The notes below the pieces were generated by a model. The model did not search any database. It was not told where the DNA came from and saw only the letters and a list, made by a program, of their open reading frames with translations. DNA of 36,575 bases from Chloroflexota bacterium (GTDB lineage: Bacteria > Chloroflexota > Limnocylindria > Limnocylindrales > CSP1-4). Location of the stretch: the NCBI GenBank assembly GCA_003169735.1, contig PNAP01000087.1, positions 1 through 36,575 on the forward strand, in the 5' to 3' direction. Numbering within the stretch: the stretch's first letter is position 1; every line of letters begins with the position of its first letter. Below, piece by piece: positions 23,407 to 31,360 of this stretch. Position numbers and translations under genes: made by a program.

Positions 23407-25396
23407 CAGGCGCGGGGCGCTCGCGGCGGTAGGGCACATCGAGGACGACGATGTCACGCCGGCCGACGAGCGCGGCACGGATGCGGTTTCCGTTCTGGTT
23501 GTACAGCAGGCGCTCCCACCAATGGCGCGCAAGGTGCTCGGGGATGAGGACCATGATGACCTCGTCGGGGTTCTCGGCCTGCACCGTCTCGAGGTAGCGC
23601 ACGAACGGGTTGACCAGCGAGCGATAGGGCGACTCGACGACGACCACGACCGCTGACGGTACCTGCTGTTCCACCCGATCCCGGAAGGCCTCGCCCTCGG
23701 CGACGCTGTCGGTGACATGGACGACATCGACATCCTTGGCCATGGTCAAGCCGACCCTGATGGCCTGGACGACGGCTCGCGTGAACGCCGGCGCCGCGAC
23801 GATCACGTGTTGTGGATGGCGCGGTGGCGGGATGACCGACTTGGGGCGGACGGCGATGCCGCGTGCCTCCTCCGCGTATTCGTGATGGATGAACAGCATC
23901 ACCGCCACGAGGATCGGCACGAGGACGAGGATGATCCAGGCGCCGAGCGCGAACTTGGCGATGGCGAAGATGACCGCCACGATGCCCGTCACCACGGCGC
24001 CGAGGCCGTTGAGGAAGGCGCTCCGCCGCCAGCCCGAGCCGCGCTCCTTGAACCAGTGCCGAACCATGCCCGCCTGGGACAGGGTGAAGGCGGTGAAGAC
24101 GCCGATGGCGTAGAGCGGGATGAGCGCCTCGACGCGACCCTGGAACGCGACCACCAGCACGATCGAGACCAGGGCGAGCACGACGATGCCGGCGTTGAAC
24201 GCGAGGCGCTCGCCACGGAAGGCGAACTGGCGGGGCATGTATCCGTCGTGCGCCAGGATGGATGCCACGCGCGGGAAGTCGGCGAAGCTTGTCTGGGCGG
24301 CAAGGATCAGGATGCCCATCGTCGAGAGCTGCAGGACGTACCAGAGGAGGCCCGGCCCGTACACGGACCGCCCGATCTGCGAGAGGACGGACTCGCCGCT
24401 CGCGGCGGGCACGGCGCCGCTGACGTGGGCAAGGAACGAGGTGCCGAGGAACATCGTGCCCAGCAGCAGCGACATGACGAGCATCGTCGTGCGGGCGTTC
24501 TGCCACTCGGGTGGCTTGAAGGCGGGAACGCCGTTGGCGACGGCCTCGGTGCCGGTCATCGCCGAACAGCCGTCGGCGAAGGCGCGCATCAGCAAGAGCA
24601 GCCCGAAGGTTTCCGCCTGCAGGTGCAGCGGGACGACATCGGTCACCTGCGGTGGCTGTCCGAGTGCCGTGCGCACCACCCCCAGCCCGATCATCAGCAG
24701 AGCGCTGCCAAGGAACAGGTAGGTGGGAGCGGCAAAGACGGTGCCGCTCTCGCGGATGCCGCGGAGGTTGACCGTCATCACCAGCAGGATGGCGACGACG
24801 ATGAGCGGAACGGCCGCCGATGTCAGGGCGGGGAACGCCGAATAGAGCGCCTGCACGCCACTCGAGACGCTCACCGCGACGGTCAGCACGTAGTCGGTCA
24901 GGAGAGCCGCCGCCGCGATCAGTCCGGCCAGCGGACCGAGGTTGGCGCGAGCCACGATGTAGCTGCCGCCGCCGTTCGGGTATGCCCGGATGGTCTGGCG
25001 GTAGGAGATCGTGACGAGGGCCAGGACGCCGACGATGGCGAACGAGATCGGCAGCAGCCACTCGAATGCCTGGGTGCCCGCCGCCAGGAGGGTGAACAGG
25101 CTCGCCTCGGTGGCGTACGCGACTGAGGACATGACGTCGGACGAGAAGACCGGCAGGGCTTTCAGCTTCGAAAGGCGCTCGGCCCCCTCTTCCTCATTGG
25201 AGAGCGGGCGCCCGAAGAGCACGCGGCGTGCCCGCGCGAGCGCCTTGCCGACCGGTGTGCTCGGCTCCTCGGCCGACAGCTTCGCGCTCAGGACGCCGGC
25301 AGCCTGATAGCGGAAGAACCTCGCGCGCGGCCGGTTGACGCGCACGCGCCGGTCGCCCGGTTTGACGCCGGGAAGAACCTTCCGGGGATCGCTCAC
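23396..25396 (-). CDS. APC-superfamily permease, KimA-like potassium/proton symporter candidate
   Basis: 666 residues from the GTG at 25396 (VSDPRKVLPG); another GTG at 25420 would add 8 residues but lies in a hairpin arm. After a basic 90-residue N-terminus comes the family hallmark FSSDVMSSVAYATE, then YRQTIRAYPNGGGSYIVA and ALLTDYVLTVAVSVSSGVQA, with about 12 helices in total. The last about 150 residues form a cytosolic USP-like domain with VVVVESPYRSLVNPFVRYLE and VMVLIPEH. This layout matches KimA, a high-affinity K+ importer; other APC transporters share parts of it, so the substrate is inference. KimA is often controlled by c-di-AMP in other bacteria, but no known riboswitch is recognisable in the 95-base leader. 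It is divergent from the FAD oxidoreductase. Confidence 0.82.
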   Translation of the reverse strand: MSDPRKVLPGVKPGDRRVRVNRPRARFFRYQAAGVLSAKLSAEEPSTPVGKALARARRVLFGRPLSNEEEGAERLSKLKALPVFSSDVMSSVAYATEASLFTLLAAGTQAFEWLLPISFAIVGVLALVTISYRQTIRAYPNGGGSYIVARANLGPLAGLIAAAALLTDYVLTVAVSVSSGVQALYSAFPALTSAAVPLIVVAILLVMTVNLRGIRESGTVFAAPTYLFLGSALLMIGLGVVRTALGQPPQVTDVVPLHLQAETFGLLLLMRAFADGCSAMTGTEAVANGVPAFKPPEWQNARTTMLVMSLLLGTMFLGTSFLAHVSGAVPAASGESVLSQIGRSVYGPGLLWYVLQLSTMGILILAAQTSFADFPRVASILAHDGYMPRQFAFRGERLAFNAGIVVLALVSIVLVVAFQGRVEALIPLYAIGVFTAFTLSQAGMVRHWFKERGSGWRRSAFLNGLGAVVTGIVAVIFAIAKFALGAWIILVLVPILVAVMLFIHHEYAEEARGIAVRPKSVIPPPRHPQHVIVAAPAFTRAVVQAIRVGLTMAKDVDVVHVTDSVAEGEAFRDRVEQQVPSAVVVVVESPYRSLVNPFVRYLETVQAENPDEVIMVLIPEHLARHWWERLLYNQNGNRIRAALVGRRDIVVLDVPYRRERPAPARR

Positions 25397-25412
25397 ATCG
25401 CCGATGATGAGG

Positions 25413-25434
25413 CCCGACACGCCCGGGTGTCGGG
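25413..25434 (-). promoter_or_regulatory. Hairpin over an alternative start of the KimA-like gene
   Basis: CCCGACAC (25413-25420) and GTGTCGGG (25427-25434) form a perfect 8-bp stem with a 6-base loop. On the minus strand the 3' arm begins with the in-frame GTG at 25420, which would be sequestered, supporting the GTG at 25396 as the start or a structure-controlled start. Confidence 0.4.
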
Positions 25435-25491
25435 AGTCTGGCGCATCGCTGCCGCGAGGCCGGTGCGTACCGCATACGAGGGAGCCAGTCG

Positions 25492-26664
25492 ATGAACCAG
25501 ACGGCCGATGTCGCCATCGTCGGGGCGGGTGTCCACGGGGCGAGCTTAGCCTTCCACCTGGCTCGACGGGGAGCGGATGTCGTCGTGCTCGAGCGTGGCA
25601 GTGTCGGCGCTGGCGCGACTGGCCGTTCGTCGGGCTTCGTCCGCATGCACTATGACCTCGAAGCTGATTCACGCCTCGCGTGGGCGTCGTTGCCGTACTT
25701 CCAGGATTGGCGCGGCCGGGTCGGGGACGGGGACTGCAGCTTCGTGCAGACCGGTTTCGTGCAGCTCGTGCCGCCCGAGTTGGCCGATGCCCTGCGCGCG
25801 AATGTCGAGATGCAGTGCGGGATCGGCATCGAGACGCGGCTGGTCGGCCCGGCTGACGTCAGCGCGCTCGTGCCTGGGATGGTCGTGGACGATGTCGTGG
25901 TCGCGGCGTACGAGCCGTCGTCGGGGTATGCCGACCCGGACGGGACGGCGGCCGGCTTCATGGCCGCGGCGCGTCGCCTGGGCGCGCGTCTGGTGACCGG
26001 CTGCCAGGTCGAGGCCGTCACCGTCGAGGCTGGCCGCGTGACCGGCGTAGCGACCGCCGAGGGTCGATGGTCCGCGCCGACGGTCGTTGACGCGGCCGGT
26101 GCCTGGGCGGCCGAGATCGCTCGGACGGTCGGCGTCGAGATTCCGGTCCAGCCGTGGCGGCACAATACCGCGTACTTCGGCCTGCCCTCCGGACGGTCGC
26201 CCGTCTTCCCGGTCGTCATCGACTTCGCGGGCGGGATCTACTTCCGACCTGAAGGAAGAGCGCTGATGCTGGTCGGGCTGGAGACGGATAATGAGGTCGG
26301 CGGCTCACCCGATCGGCCCGACTCCTCGATGGACGCGTCGACCACGGACGTGATGGTGAAGGGTATCTGTCGGCGCCTGCCGTGGATGGAGAACGGCACC
26401 TTCCGGGCCGCCCACGGCGGGCAGGACGGCATCACGCCGGATCAGCGGCCGATCCTCTGTCAGGCCGGTCCCTCGGGCTTCTTCCTCGATTGCGGGCACT
26501 CGGGGACGGGCTTCAAGACCGCGCCGGCCATCGGTGCCTGCATGGCCGAGCTGATCCTCGACGGACACGCCCAGACTGCCGATATCTCCGGCTACGGGCT
26601 GCAGCGCTTCTCGGAGGATCGCCCGCTGGTGGGCGCGAACGCCTACGGCATGCTCTGGCGCTGA
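25492..26664 (+). CDS. FAD-dependent oxidoreductase, DAO/sarcosine-oxidase-beta-like
   Basis: 390 residues from the ATG at 25492 (GGGAG about 7 bases upstream). The N-terminal dinucleotide fold has VAIVGAGVHGASLAFHLARR and the ELERGS-type VVVLERGSVGAGATGRSSG. A second FAD contact is the VVDAAGAWAAEIA strand, and the C-terminal FAD motif is DCGHSGTGFKTAPAIGACMA. These place it in the DAO family with sarcosine oxidase beta subunits and related amine or amino-acid oxidases; the substrate is not evident. The conserved F-K in GHSGTGFKTAP resembles the family's flavin-binding lysine region. It is a single-gene unit divergent from the KimA-like permease and convergent with the Thr/Ala-rich protein. 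Confidence 0.88.
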   Translation: MNQTADVAIVGAGVHGASLAFHLARRGADVVVLERGSVGAGATGRSSGFVRMHYDLEADSRLAWASLPYFQDWRGRVGDGDCSFVQTGFVQLVPPELADALRANVEMQCGIGIETRLVGPADVSALVPGMVVDDVVVAAYEPSSGYADPDGTAAGFMAAARRLGARLVTGCQVEAVTVEAGRVTGVATAEGRWSAPTVVDAAGAWAAEIARTVGVEIPVQPWRHNTAYFGLPSGRSPVFPVVIDFAGGIYFRPEGRALMLVGLETDNEVGGSPDRPDSSMDASTTDVMVKGICRRLPWMENGTFRAAHGGQDGITPDQRPILCQAGPSGFFLDCGHSGTGFKTAPAIGACMAELILDGHAQTADISGYGLQRFSEDRPLVGANAYGMLWR

Positions 26665-26685
26665 GGCGTCGCCATCCGTGAGGAT

Positions 26686-26711
26686 CTCGGGCTCAGTGCG
26701 ATCCGCCCGAG
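26686..26711. terminator. Hairpin at convergent gene ends, stop codon in loop
   Basis: CTCGGGC (26686-26692) and GCCCGAG (26705-26711) form a perfect 7-bp stem with a 12-base loop holding the TGA of the minus-strand gene (26693-26695). The 7-12-7 geometry is the same as the hairpin at 23381-23406. A weaker 5-bp hairpin (26656-26674) encloses the FAD gene stop. Confidence 0.4.
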
Positions 26712-27037
26712 GTGACATGGGACGGAGCAATGGTTGCCGCCGGGGCCACGGTCGCCGCTTTCAGGGTGGCGTCCGAGGTCGATGTTCCCGTTCCGGTGGC
26801 GGTCACCGTGGTCTGGGTCCCGATCGTGGCGGTCGTGGCGCTCATCACCGACGTGGTGCCGGTGCCCAAGTCGGCAGTACCTGCCAACCCGACCGCTCCG
26901 GCAGATGTGACGGCGGCGACATACCCGAAACCACCGATGGCGGCAAGGCCGGCGAAGCCGGTCGCGAGCGTCGTCAAGCGGAGGCGCCGCAGGGCACGGT
27001 CCCGATCGGCTGGTCGCCAGGTCTGATTCGACTTCAT
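26693..27037 (-). CDS. Small membrane-anchored Thr/Ala-rich protein, unknown function
   Basis: 114 residues from the ATG at 27037; an in-frame GTG at 27052 would add five residues. A basic N-terminus (WRPADRDRALRRLRL) precedes one hydrophobic helix (about residues 20-50, Ala/Gly-rich), then a Thr/Ser/Ala-rich tail of about 60 residues without cysteines that ends in GGSH. This is the layout of a single-pass anchor with an extracellular, glycosylation-prone stalk. No domain is recognised. It lies 36 bases after the truncated VOC frame on the same strand and may be part of one transcript with it. Confidence 0.6.
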   Translation of the reverse strand: MKSNQTWRPADRDRALRRLRLTTLATGFAGLAAIGGFGYVAAVTSAGAVGLAGTADLGTGTTSVMSATTATIGTQTTVTATGTGTSTSDATLKAATVAPAATIAPSHVTSGGSH

Positions 27038-27072
27038 GACCGCAGCATCCACGACGCGGCCTTTCGGATGGA

Positions 27073-27318
27073 TTACGTCGCCTGGCGCCGCATCAGTTCG
27101 CTCCCGCCCGGCCCGAAGTAGTCGGTGACCTCCGGGAACGGGGACCAGATGGTCGACTCTGGCGTGTGGGTCCCGTCAGCGCGTTGCCAGTTGAACACGG
27201 CAACGCCATCGTCGGTCACGGGCAGGCCGAGGTGCTCGGCGTACCAGGCTTGGAGCGCCTTCGGATCGCGGCTGCGGAAGAAGATGCCACCGATACCGAT
27301 GACGCTCGGCTCAGTCAC
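27073..27318 (-). CDS. Truncated VOC (glyoxalase/bleomycin-resistance-like) protein
   Basis: 81 residues from the GTG at 27318. The N-terminal half of a VOC domain is clear: GIGGIFFRSRDPKALQAWYA, EHLGLPV, then VFNWQ and TIWSPFPEVTDYFGPG. Full-length relatives continue with about 45-50 more residues (the second beta-alpha-beta-beta-beta module with the metal-binding Glu). Here the frame ends soon after DYFGPG with SELMRRQAT, and no continuation was found in the following bases in any frame. Thus the domain lacks half its metal site and is probably a remnant, or a half-domain that must pair with another copy. It starts 21 bases after the stop of the large secreted protein. Confidence 0.65.
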   Translation of the reverse strand: MTEPSVIGIGGIFFRSRDPKALQAWYAEHLGLPVTDDGVAVFNWQRADGTHTPESTIWSPFPEVTDYFGPGGSELMRRQAT

Positions 27319-27339
27319 GCGGGATCGTCCGTCCTCGTT

Positions 27340-30300
27340 TCAGAGTCGCCGAGCCTTGACGACACGGGTCGTCGGCCGCGTCGGTGGCGGGAAGGTCCCA
27401 TCGATGAGGGTGATGACACCGTCGATCTGGACCTTATGCGCAGCCGCGGTCGACGAGGTGATCTTGATGGTGAGGGTGCCACTCTTGATTGAGCTGAACG
27501 CCGATGTCTCGAAGATGTAGTTGCCGGGCGTCTGGTTGAGGTTGGCGATCCAGGTCTTGCCGCCGAAGGTCACGCTGACCTTGCCGCAGTTATTGCATCC
27601 GATGGCCATCAGGCCGAGCTGCTTGGCATGCACGCCCGTGATGGTCAGCGTCTTGTTCTTGGTCGTGGAGAGCGAGATCGTGCCCAGATATTCCCCGTTG
27701 ACGCCGGTCCTCTGGGTCCAGCCCGAGGAATGCGTCATCGTCTTGTCGTCGAGCGGCACCATCGTGCAGTCATCGGCGCTGTACGAGCCGGTGTTCGAAG
27801 CGTTGTCGGTGGCACGCACCGAGAAGCAGTACGTGAAGCCGGGCTTGACGGCGAAGCTCGTCGAGGTCGAGCTCGTGCCGGTCAGGACAGGCGCATAGGC
27901 GCCGAAGGTCGAGGTCGTGTACTTGGCCTTGCGGACGCGGACGTCGAAGTCGGCGACGCCACTCCCACCGCCGTCATCGCCGCTCCAGGCGAGGGCGATG
28001 CTGTTGGTCGGGTCATCGACGCTGCTCGGCTCGTCCATGGAAGCCGTCGGATTCACGGAGTCGCTGGAGTCGAAGGTCGCCGTGATCGATTTTGCGGCGT
28101 TGACGTCGATGGTGCAGGTGGTCGAGGTCGTCGAGTCGCAACCACCCCAGCTGCCGAACGTGGAGTTGACGTCCGGCGATTCGGTCAGGACCACCGACGT
28201 CGCGGATCCGTAGTCATGGGAGCAGGTGCCGGGGCAATCGATATTGCCGACGTCGCTCGTCACCGATCCCGAGCCCGTGCCGGTGACGTTGACGGTCAGC
28301 GTGAAGCTGCTGCTCGGCGACGCCGGCACTTCCCAGATGCCTTTGCCGTGGGTGGCCGCCCGCAGCGTCTCGCTGGCCGTGCCGGGGCGGGCGATGGCCA
28401 GGTCGAAGACGGCGACGATGGGCAGTCCCGTCCCGAACGGGTTCCAGTTGCTGCCGCCATCGGTCGATTCGTAGACGCCGATGTCGGTTCCCGCGAAGAG
28501 ATGCTGGTCGTCGTTCGGGTCGATGACGAAGGCGTTGACCGGGACATCCGGGAGGCCGGAGCCGGCCGACGTCCATGCCGGGGTGGCGTTGCCGAGGTTG
28601 GTCGTCTTCCAGATGTGCGAATCGGCGCCGGTCGTCCCGCCCATGAAGCCGTCGAGCGCGACGTAGGCGGTCCCGCTGTCGGTGGGATCGATGACCGCAC
28701 GTGACACGTATTTCAGCTGCCAACCGCCGGTCACATCGACCAGGCTGGTTGGCGCCGCGGCGGTCGTTCGATACACGTCACCGTCCTTCAGCCCGACGAT
28801 GCGGATCTTGTCCTCGAGTGCGGCAATGCCGATGGCGGTGATCGGCTGGCCCGATTCGATGGCCTGGTTCGAGCCGACGACGCTGTTGCTGTCGCCCGAG
28901 TCGGCCGACCGGTAGAGGCGATCGGTCCCGAAGTAGACCGTGTTCGGCGTGCCCGGTCCGAGCGCGAGCGGAGCGTAGAAGAGCGTGTCGTTGTTGCAGC
29001 CGATGCCGTTCCCGGCCACGTTCCCGTTACAGCCGATGAAGGTCCAGCCGCCGTCCTGGGCGTTCGACGTCTGGGTCACCCGGGCGTAGCCGAGCAGATT
29101 GTTCTTCTGGTTGTAGTAGGTGTGGTACATCGTCACCGTCGAGGTGTTGGTGGCGTTCTGGTCGATGGCCGAGAAGCCGCCATCGCCGAAGTCGGCCCGT
29201 GTCCAGTTGCCGGCGCCGTTGCGGAAGTCGGTGCCGTTGTCCTGGGTGCCGCCGATGGTGAAGTCCGCGTTGGTGGGATGGACGGCGATGCTCTCGAACT
29301 GGGTGGCGCTGAACGTGCTGGTGTTAAGGCTCTTCCAGGTCGCGCCGCTGTCGTCGGATCGGAAGATTCCGCCGTCATTGCCGGTGTAGATGGTCGCCGG
29401 GTGGGACGGTGCCACGGTGATGGCATGGGTATCGGCGTGCAGGTTTGTGTCCGTCGCGTGGAACGCGGTGCCGCCGTTGGTGGATCGCTCGAATTGGGTC
29501 GCGTTGCCGCCGTCGACCGAGCCGCCGACGTAGATCTTCTGGGCGGTGCCGGGATCGATGGCGACAGCGATGTCGTAGAAGCACTGCCCGTCGCAGAAGC
29601 CGGCCGCCGCGCTCAGCGTGGTTGGGAAGGTGTGGCCGGCGTTGGTCGATTCGATGAGGTGGCCGCCGCTGCTGTCCTCGACCGCGGCCAGCACCGTGAT
29701 CGTGCCACTGACGAAGTTGGCGGCAAGCTTGATGTTGACGGCGCCGGCCGCCGATGTGTTGACGATGCGCGTGAACGTCGGGCTCGCGCCGCCGCTGCCG
29801 GTCGCCGCCACGTTGGCGTTGGTCGTGCGGTAGAGGCCGCTGTTGGAGCCGAACAGGTCATAGAGACCGAGCAGCAGGATCGATGAGCTGCCGGGTGCGA
29901 AGACCACGTCACTGACCGCGCCGTTGCCGCCCCCTGGCACGCCGCTGACCCGCGAGAACGTCGGTGTCGTGGCCTGTGCGTTGGCCGTGAAGTAGAGACC
30001 CACGGGGGCCGCCACTGGTGAGGTGTCACCCGACATGCCGGCGAAACCGATCGTGCTCGCTATGAACATGCGGGAGTCGTCGTTGGGGTCGAAGACGATG
30101 CGGTTGATCGACTCGCCCTCGAAGGCGTGCCCGCCTTCCGCGGTCGTGCCCGTTCCGGGGACCTTGGTCTCGAACGGTCCCTGGAGGATCGGGCTGCCGC
30201 CGTTCGCGTTCTTGATGCGGTAGAGGCCCACGCCGGCGTAGCTGTCCAGCGAGAAGTTGCCCTCGCCAGTGCCGACCCAGACCTCGGTGTGATTCTTCGG

Positions 30301-30843
30301 GTCGACGGTCACCGCACCGATGGCGAGCGAGGCCGCGTCATCCATCAGAGGCGTCCAGACCGGCGAAGCAGCCTGGCCGTCGGTCGTGCGGTAGACGCCG
30401 CCCTGGGCCGTCCCGACGTAGACCGTGGCAGGGTCGGTCGGGTCGACGGCGATGGCCGTGACGCGCCCGCTGACCGGAATGTTCGTGGCGTCACCGGCGA
30501 CCTGGCCGTTGGGCAGGGGAGCCGGCCCGATCGAGGTCCAGACGGGGCCGCTGGCGGGTCGGACAGCAGCTTCCCGGCCCTGCTGTTGGAGCATCTCGTC
30601 GATGGCCGTCAGCCGCGCGTTGTACGCGAGATCGAACGGCGCCCCACGGTACAGCGCCACCTGATGCTCGCGCAGCTTCAGGTATCGATGCGGTGCGATG
30701 TCGAGCCCGACTGGCGGTTGATCCGGGTCGCCGTGATCGGCCGGCCGGGGCGATGCCGCCGCGACCGATCCGCCGAGGAGGATGCTCGCCGCGAATAGGG
30801 CGGCACCGATGATGGCGCACGAGCGCTTCAGGCGCGGCTGCAT
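27340..30843 (-). CDS. Large secreted beta-propeller (BNR/sortilin-like) protein with C-terminal repeat domains
   Basis: 1167 residues from the ATG at 30843 (GAGGGAGAA upstream). A Sec signal peptide (LKRSCAIIGAALFAASILL, cleavage near AAAS) is followed by propeller blades across about residues 70-835, with recurring units of the form A-V-D-P-x-D-P-x-T-V-Y-V-G-T and G-V-Y-R-T-T-D-G, as in photosystem-stability/BNR and VPS10-like proteins. Residues about 845-925 are a divergent InlB/Bacterial_repeat module (CSHDYGSATSVVL, FGSWGGCDS), about 930-1025 a fibronectin-like module (DFDVRVRKAKY, CFSVRATDNASNTG), and the rest an all-beta module with a CNNC pair, perhaps carbohydrate-binding. Function is unknown: an extracellular binding or scaffold protein is likely. 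No catalytic residues could be assigned. Divergent from the DUF2171-like gene. Confidence 0.85.
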   Translation of the reverse strand: MQPRLKRSCAIIGAALFAASILLGGSVAAASPRPADHGDPDQPPVGLDIAPHRYLKLREHQVALYRGAPFDLAYNARLTAIDEMLQQQGREAAVRPASGPVWTSIGPAPLPNGQVAGDATNIPVSGRVTAIAVDPTDPATVYVGTAQGGVYRTTDGQAASPVWTPLMDDAASLAIGAVTVDPKNHTEVWVGTGEGNFSLDSYAGVGLYRIKNANGGSPILQGPFETKVPGTGTTAEGGHAFEGESINRIVFDPNDDSRMFIASTIGFAGMSGDTSPVAAPVGLYFTANAQATTPTFSRVSGVPGGGNGAVSDVVFAPGSSSILLLGLYDLFGSNSGLYRTTNANVAATGSGGASPTFTRIVNTSAAGAVNIKLAANFVSGTITVLAAVEDSSGGHLIESTNAGHTFPTTLSAAAGFCDGQCFYDIAVAIDPGTAQKIYVGGSVDGGNATQFERSTNGGTAFHATDTNLHADTHAITVAPSHPATIYTGNDGGIFRSDDSGATWKSLNTSTFSATQFESIAVHPTNADFTIGGTQDNGTDFRNGAGNWTRADFGDGGFSAIDQNATNTSTVTMYHTYYNQKNNLLGYARVTQTSNAQDGGWTFIGCNGNVAGNGIGCNNDTLFYAPLALGPGTPNTVYFGTDRLYRSADSGDSNSVVGSNQAIESGQPITAIGIAALEDKIRIVGLKDGDVYRTTAAAPTSLVDVTGGWQLKYVSRAVIDPTDSGTAYVALDGFMGGTTGADSHIWKTTNLGNATPAWTSAGSGLPDVPVNAFVIDPNDDQHLFAGTDIGVYESTDGGSNWNPFGTGLPIVAVFDLAIARPGTASETLRAATHGKGIWEVPASPSSSFTLTVNVTGTGSGSVTSDVGNIDCPGTCSHDYGSATSVVLTESPDVNSTFGSWGGCDSTTSTTCTIDVNAAKSITATFDSSDSVNPTASMDEPSSVDDPTNSIALAWSGDDGGGSGVADFDVRVRKAKYTTSTFGAYAPVLTGTSSTSTSFAVKPGFTYCFSVRATDNASNTGSYSADDCTMVPLDDKTMTHSSGWTQRTGVNGEYLGTISLSTTKNKTLTITGVHAKQLGLMAIGCNNCGKVSVTFGGKTWIANLNQTPGNYIFETSAFSSIKSGTLTIKITSSTAAAHKVQIDGVITLIDGTFPPPTRPTTRVVKARRL

Positions 30844-30984
30844 GATGTTTCTCCCTCGCTCCCGTGCCGGGCCAACGACCACGGTGGCACCCGGCAACCA
30901 TAGCCTCCAAGGCGGTCGGGCGTAAAGGCACGCGCCCGCGCTACGATCGTGCCCGTCCCAACCGTCACCGACCAGGAGTACGCA

Positions 30985-31335
30985 GTGTCAGACGTCCCAT
31001 CCATCTCGTGGCGTGCCATCGTCTATGGCACTCCCGTCATCTCCGGCGACGGCCGACCCGTCGGTGAGGTCCATGAGGTCCTCGGGTCGGACGCGGAGGA
31101 CATCTTCCACGGTCTCAGCGTGGCCGTTGCAGGCCAGAAGCGCGACGTCATGGTCTCGGCCGGGGACGTCGACGATCTCACCAGCGCGGCCGTCCGCGTC
31201 ACGCTGACCCTCGCCGAGATCCAGTCGCTGCCGACGTATGCCGAAGAGAGCACCTACCACCTCGCCTCGGTCGGCTGGTTGCGCAAGCATCTTGGCTGGA
31301 AGAAGGACGCCGGCAGCGACGAGGAACCCGGCTAG
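30985..31335 (+). CDS. PRC-barrel/DUF2171-like protein
   Basis: 116 residues from the GTG at 30985, chosen because AGGAG sits 6 bases upstream; an upstream GTG at 30949 lies 1 base after a TACGAT -10-like box (30942-30947) and is less likely. The protein has a PRC-barrel-type pattern: YGTPVISGDGRPVGEVHEV, DIFHGLSVAV, RDVMVSAGDVDDLTS, VRVTLTLAEIQSLP. Such barrels bind RNA or protein partners in diverse systems. It is a single gene, divergent from the secreted propeller gene and convergent with the GH3 lipoprotein gene. Confidence 0.72.
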   Translation: MSDVPSISWRAIVYGTPVISGDGRPVGEVHEVLGSDAEDIFHGLSVAVAGQKRDVMVSAGDVDDLTSAAVRVTLTLAEIQSLPTYAEESTYHLASVGWLRKHLGWKKDAGSDEEPG

Positions 31336-31360
31336 GGCCGATGCCGGGCGGGCTACCCGC
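31327..31360. terminator. Two adjacent hairpins between convergent genes, each with a stop codon in its loop
   Basis: CCCGGC (31327-31332) pairs with GCCGGG (31343-31348) across a 10-base loop starting with the plus-strand TAG (31333-31335). GCGGG (31348-31352) pairs with CCCGC (31356-31360) across a 3-base loop that is exactly the minus-strand TAG (31353-31355). No T-tracts. Confidence 0.4.
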
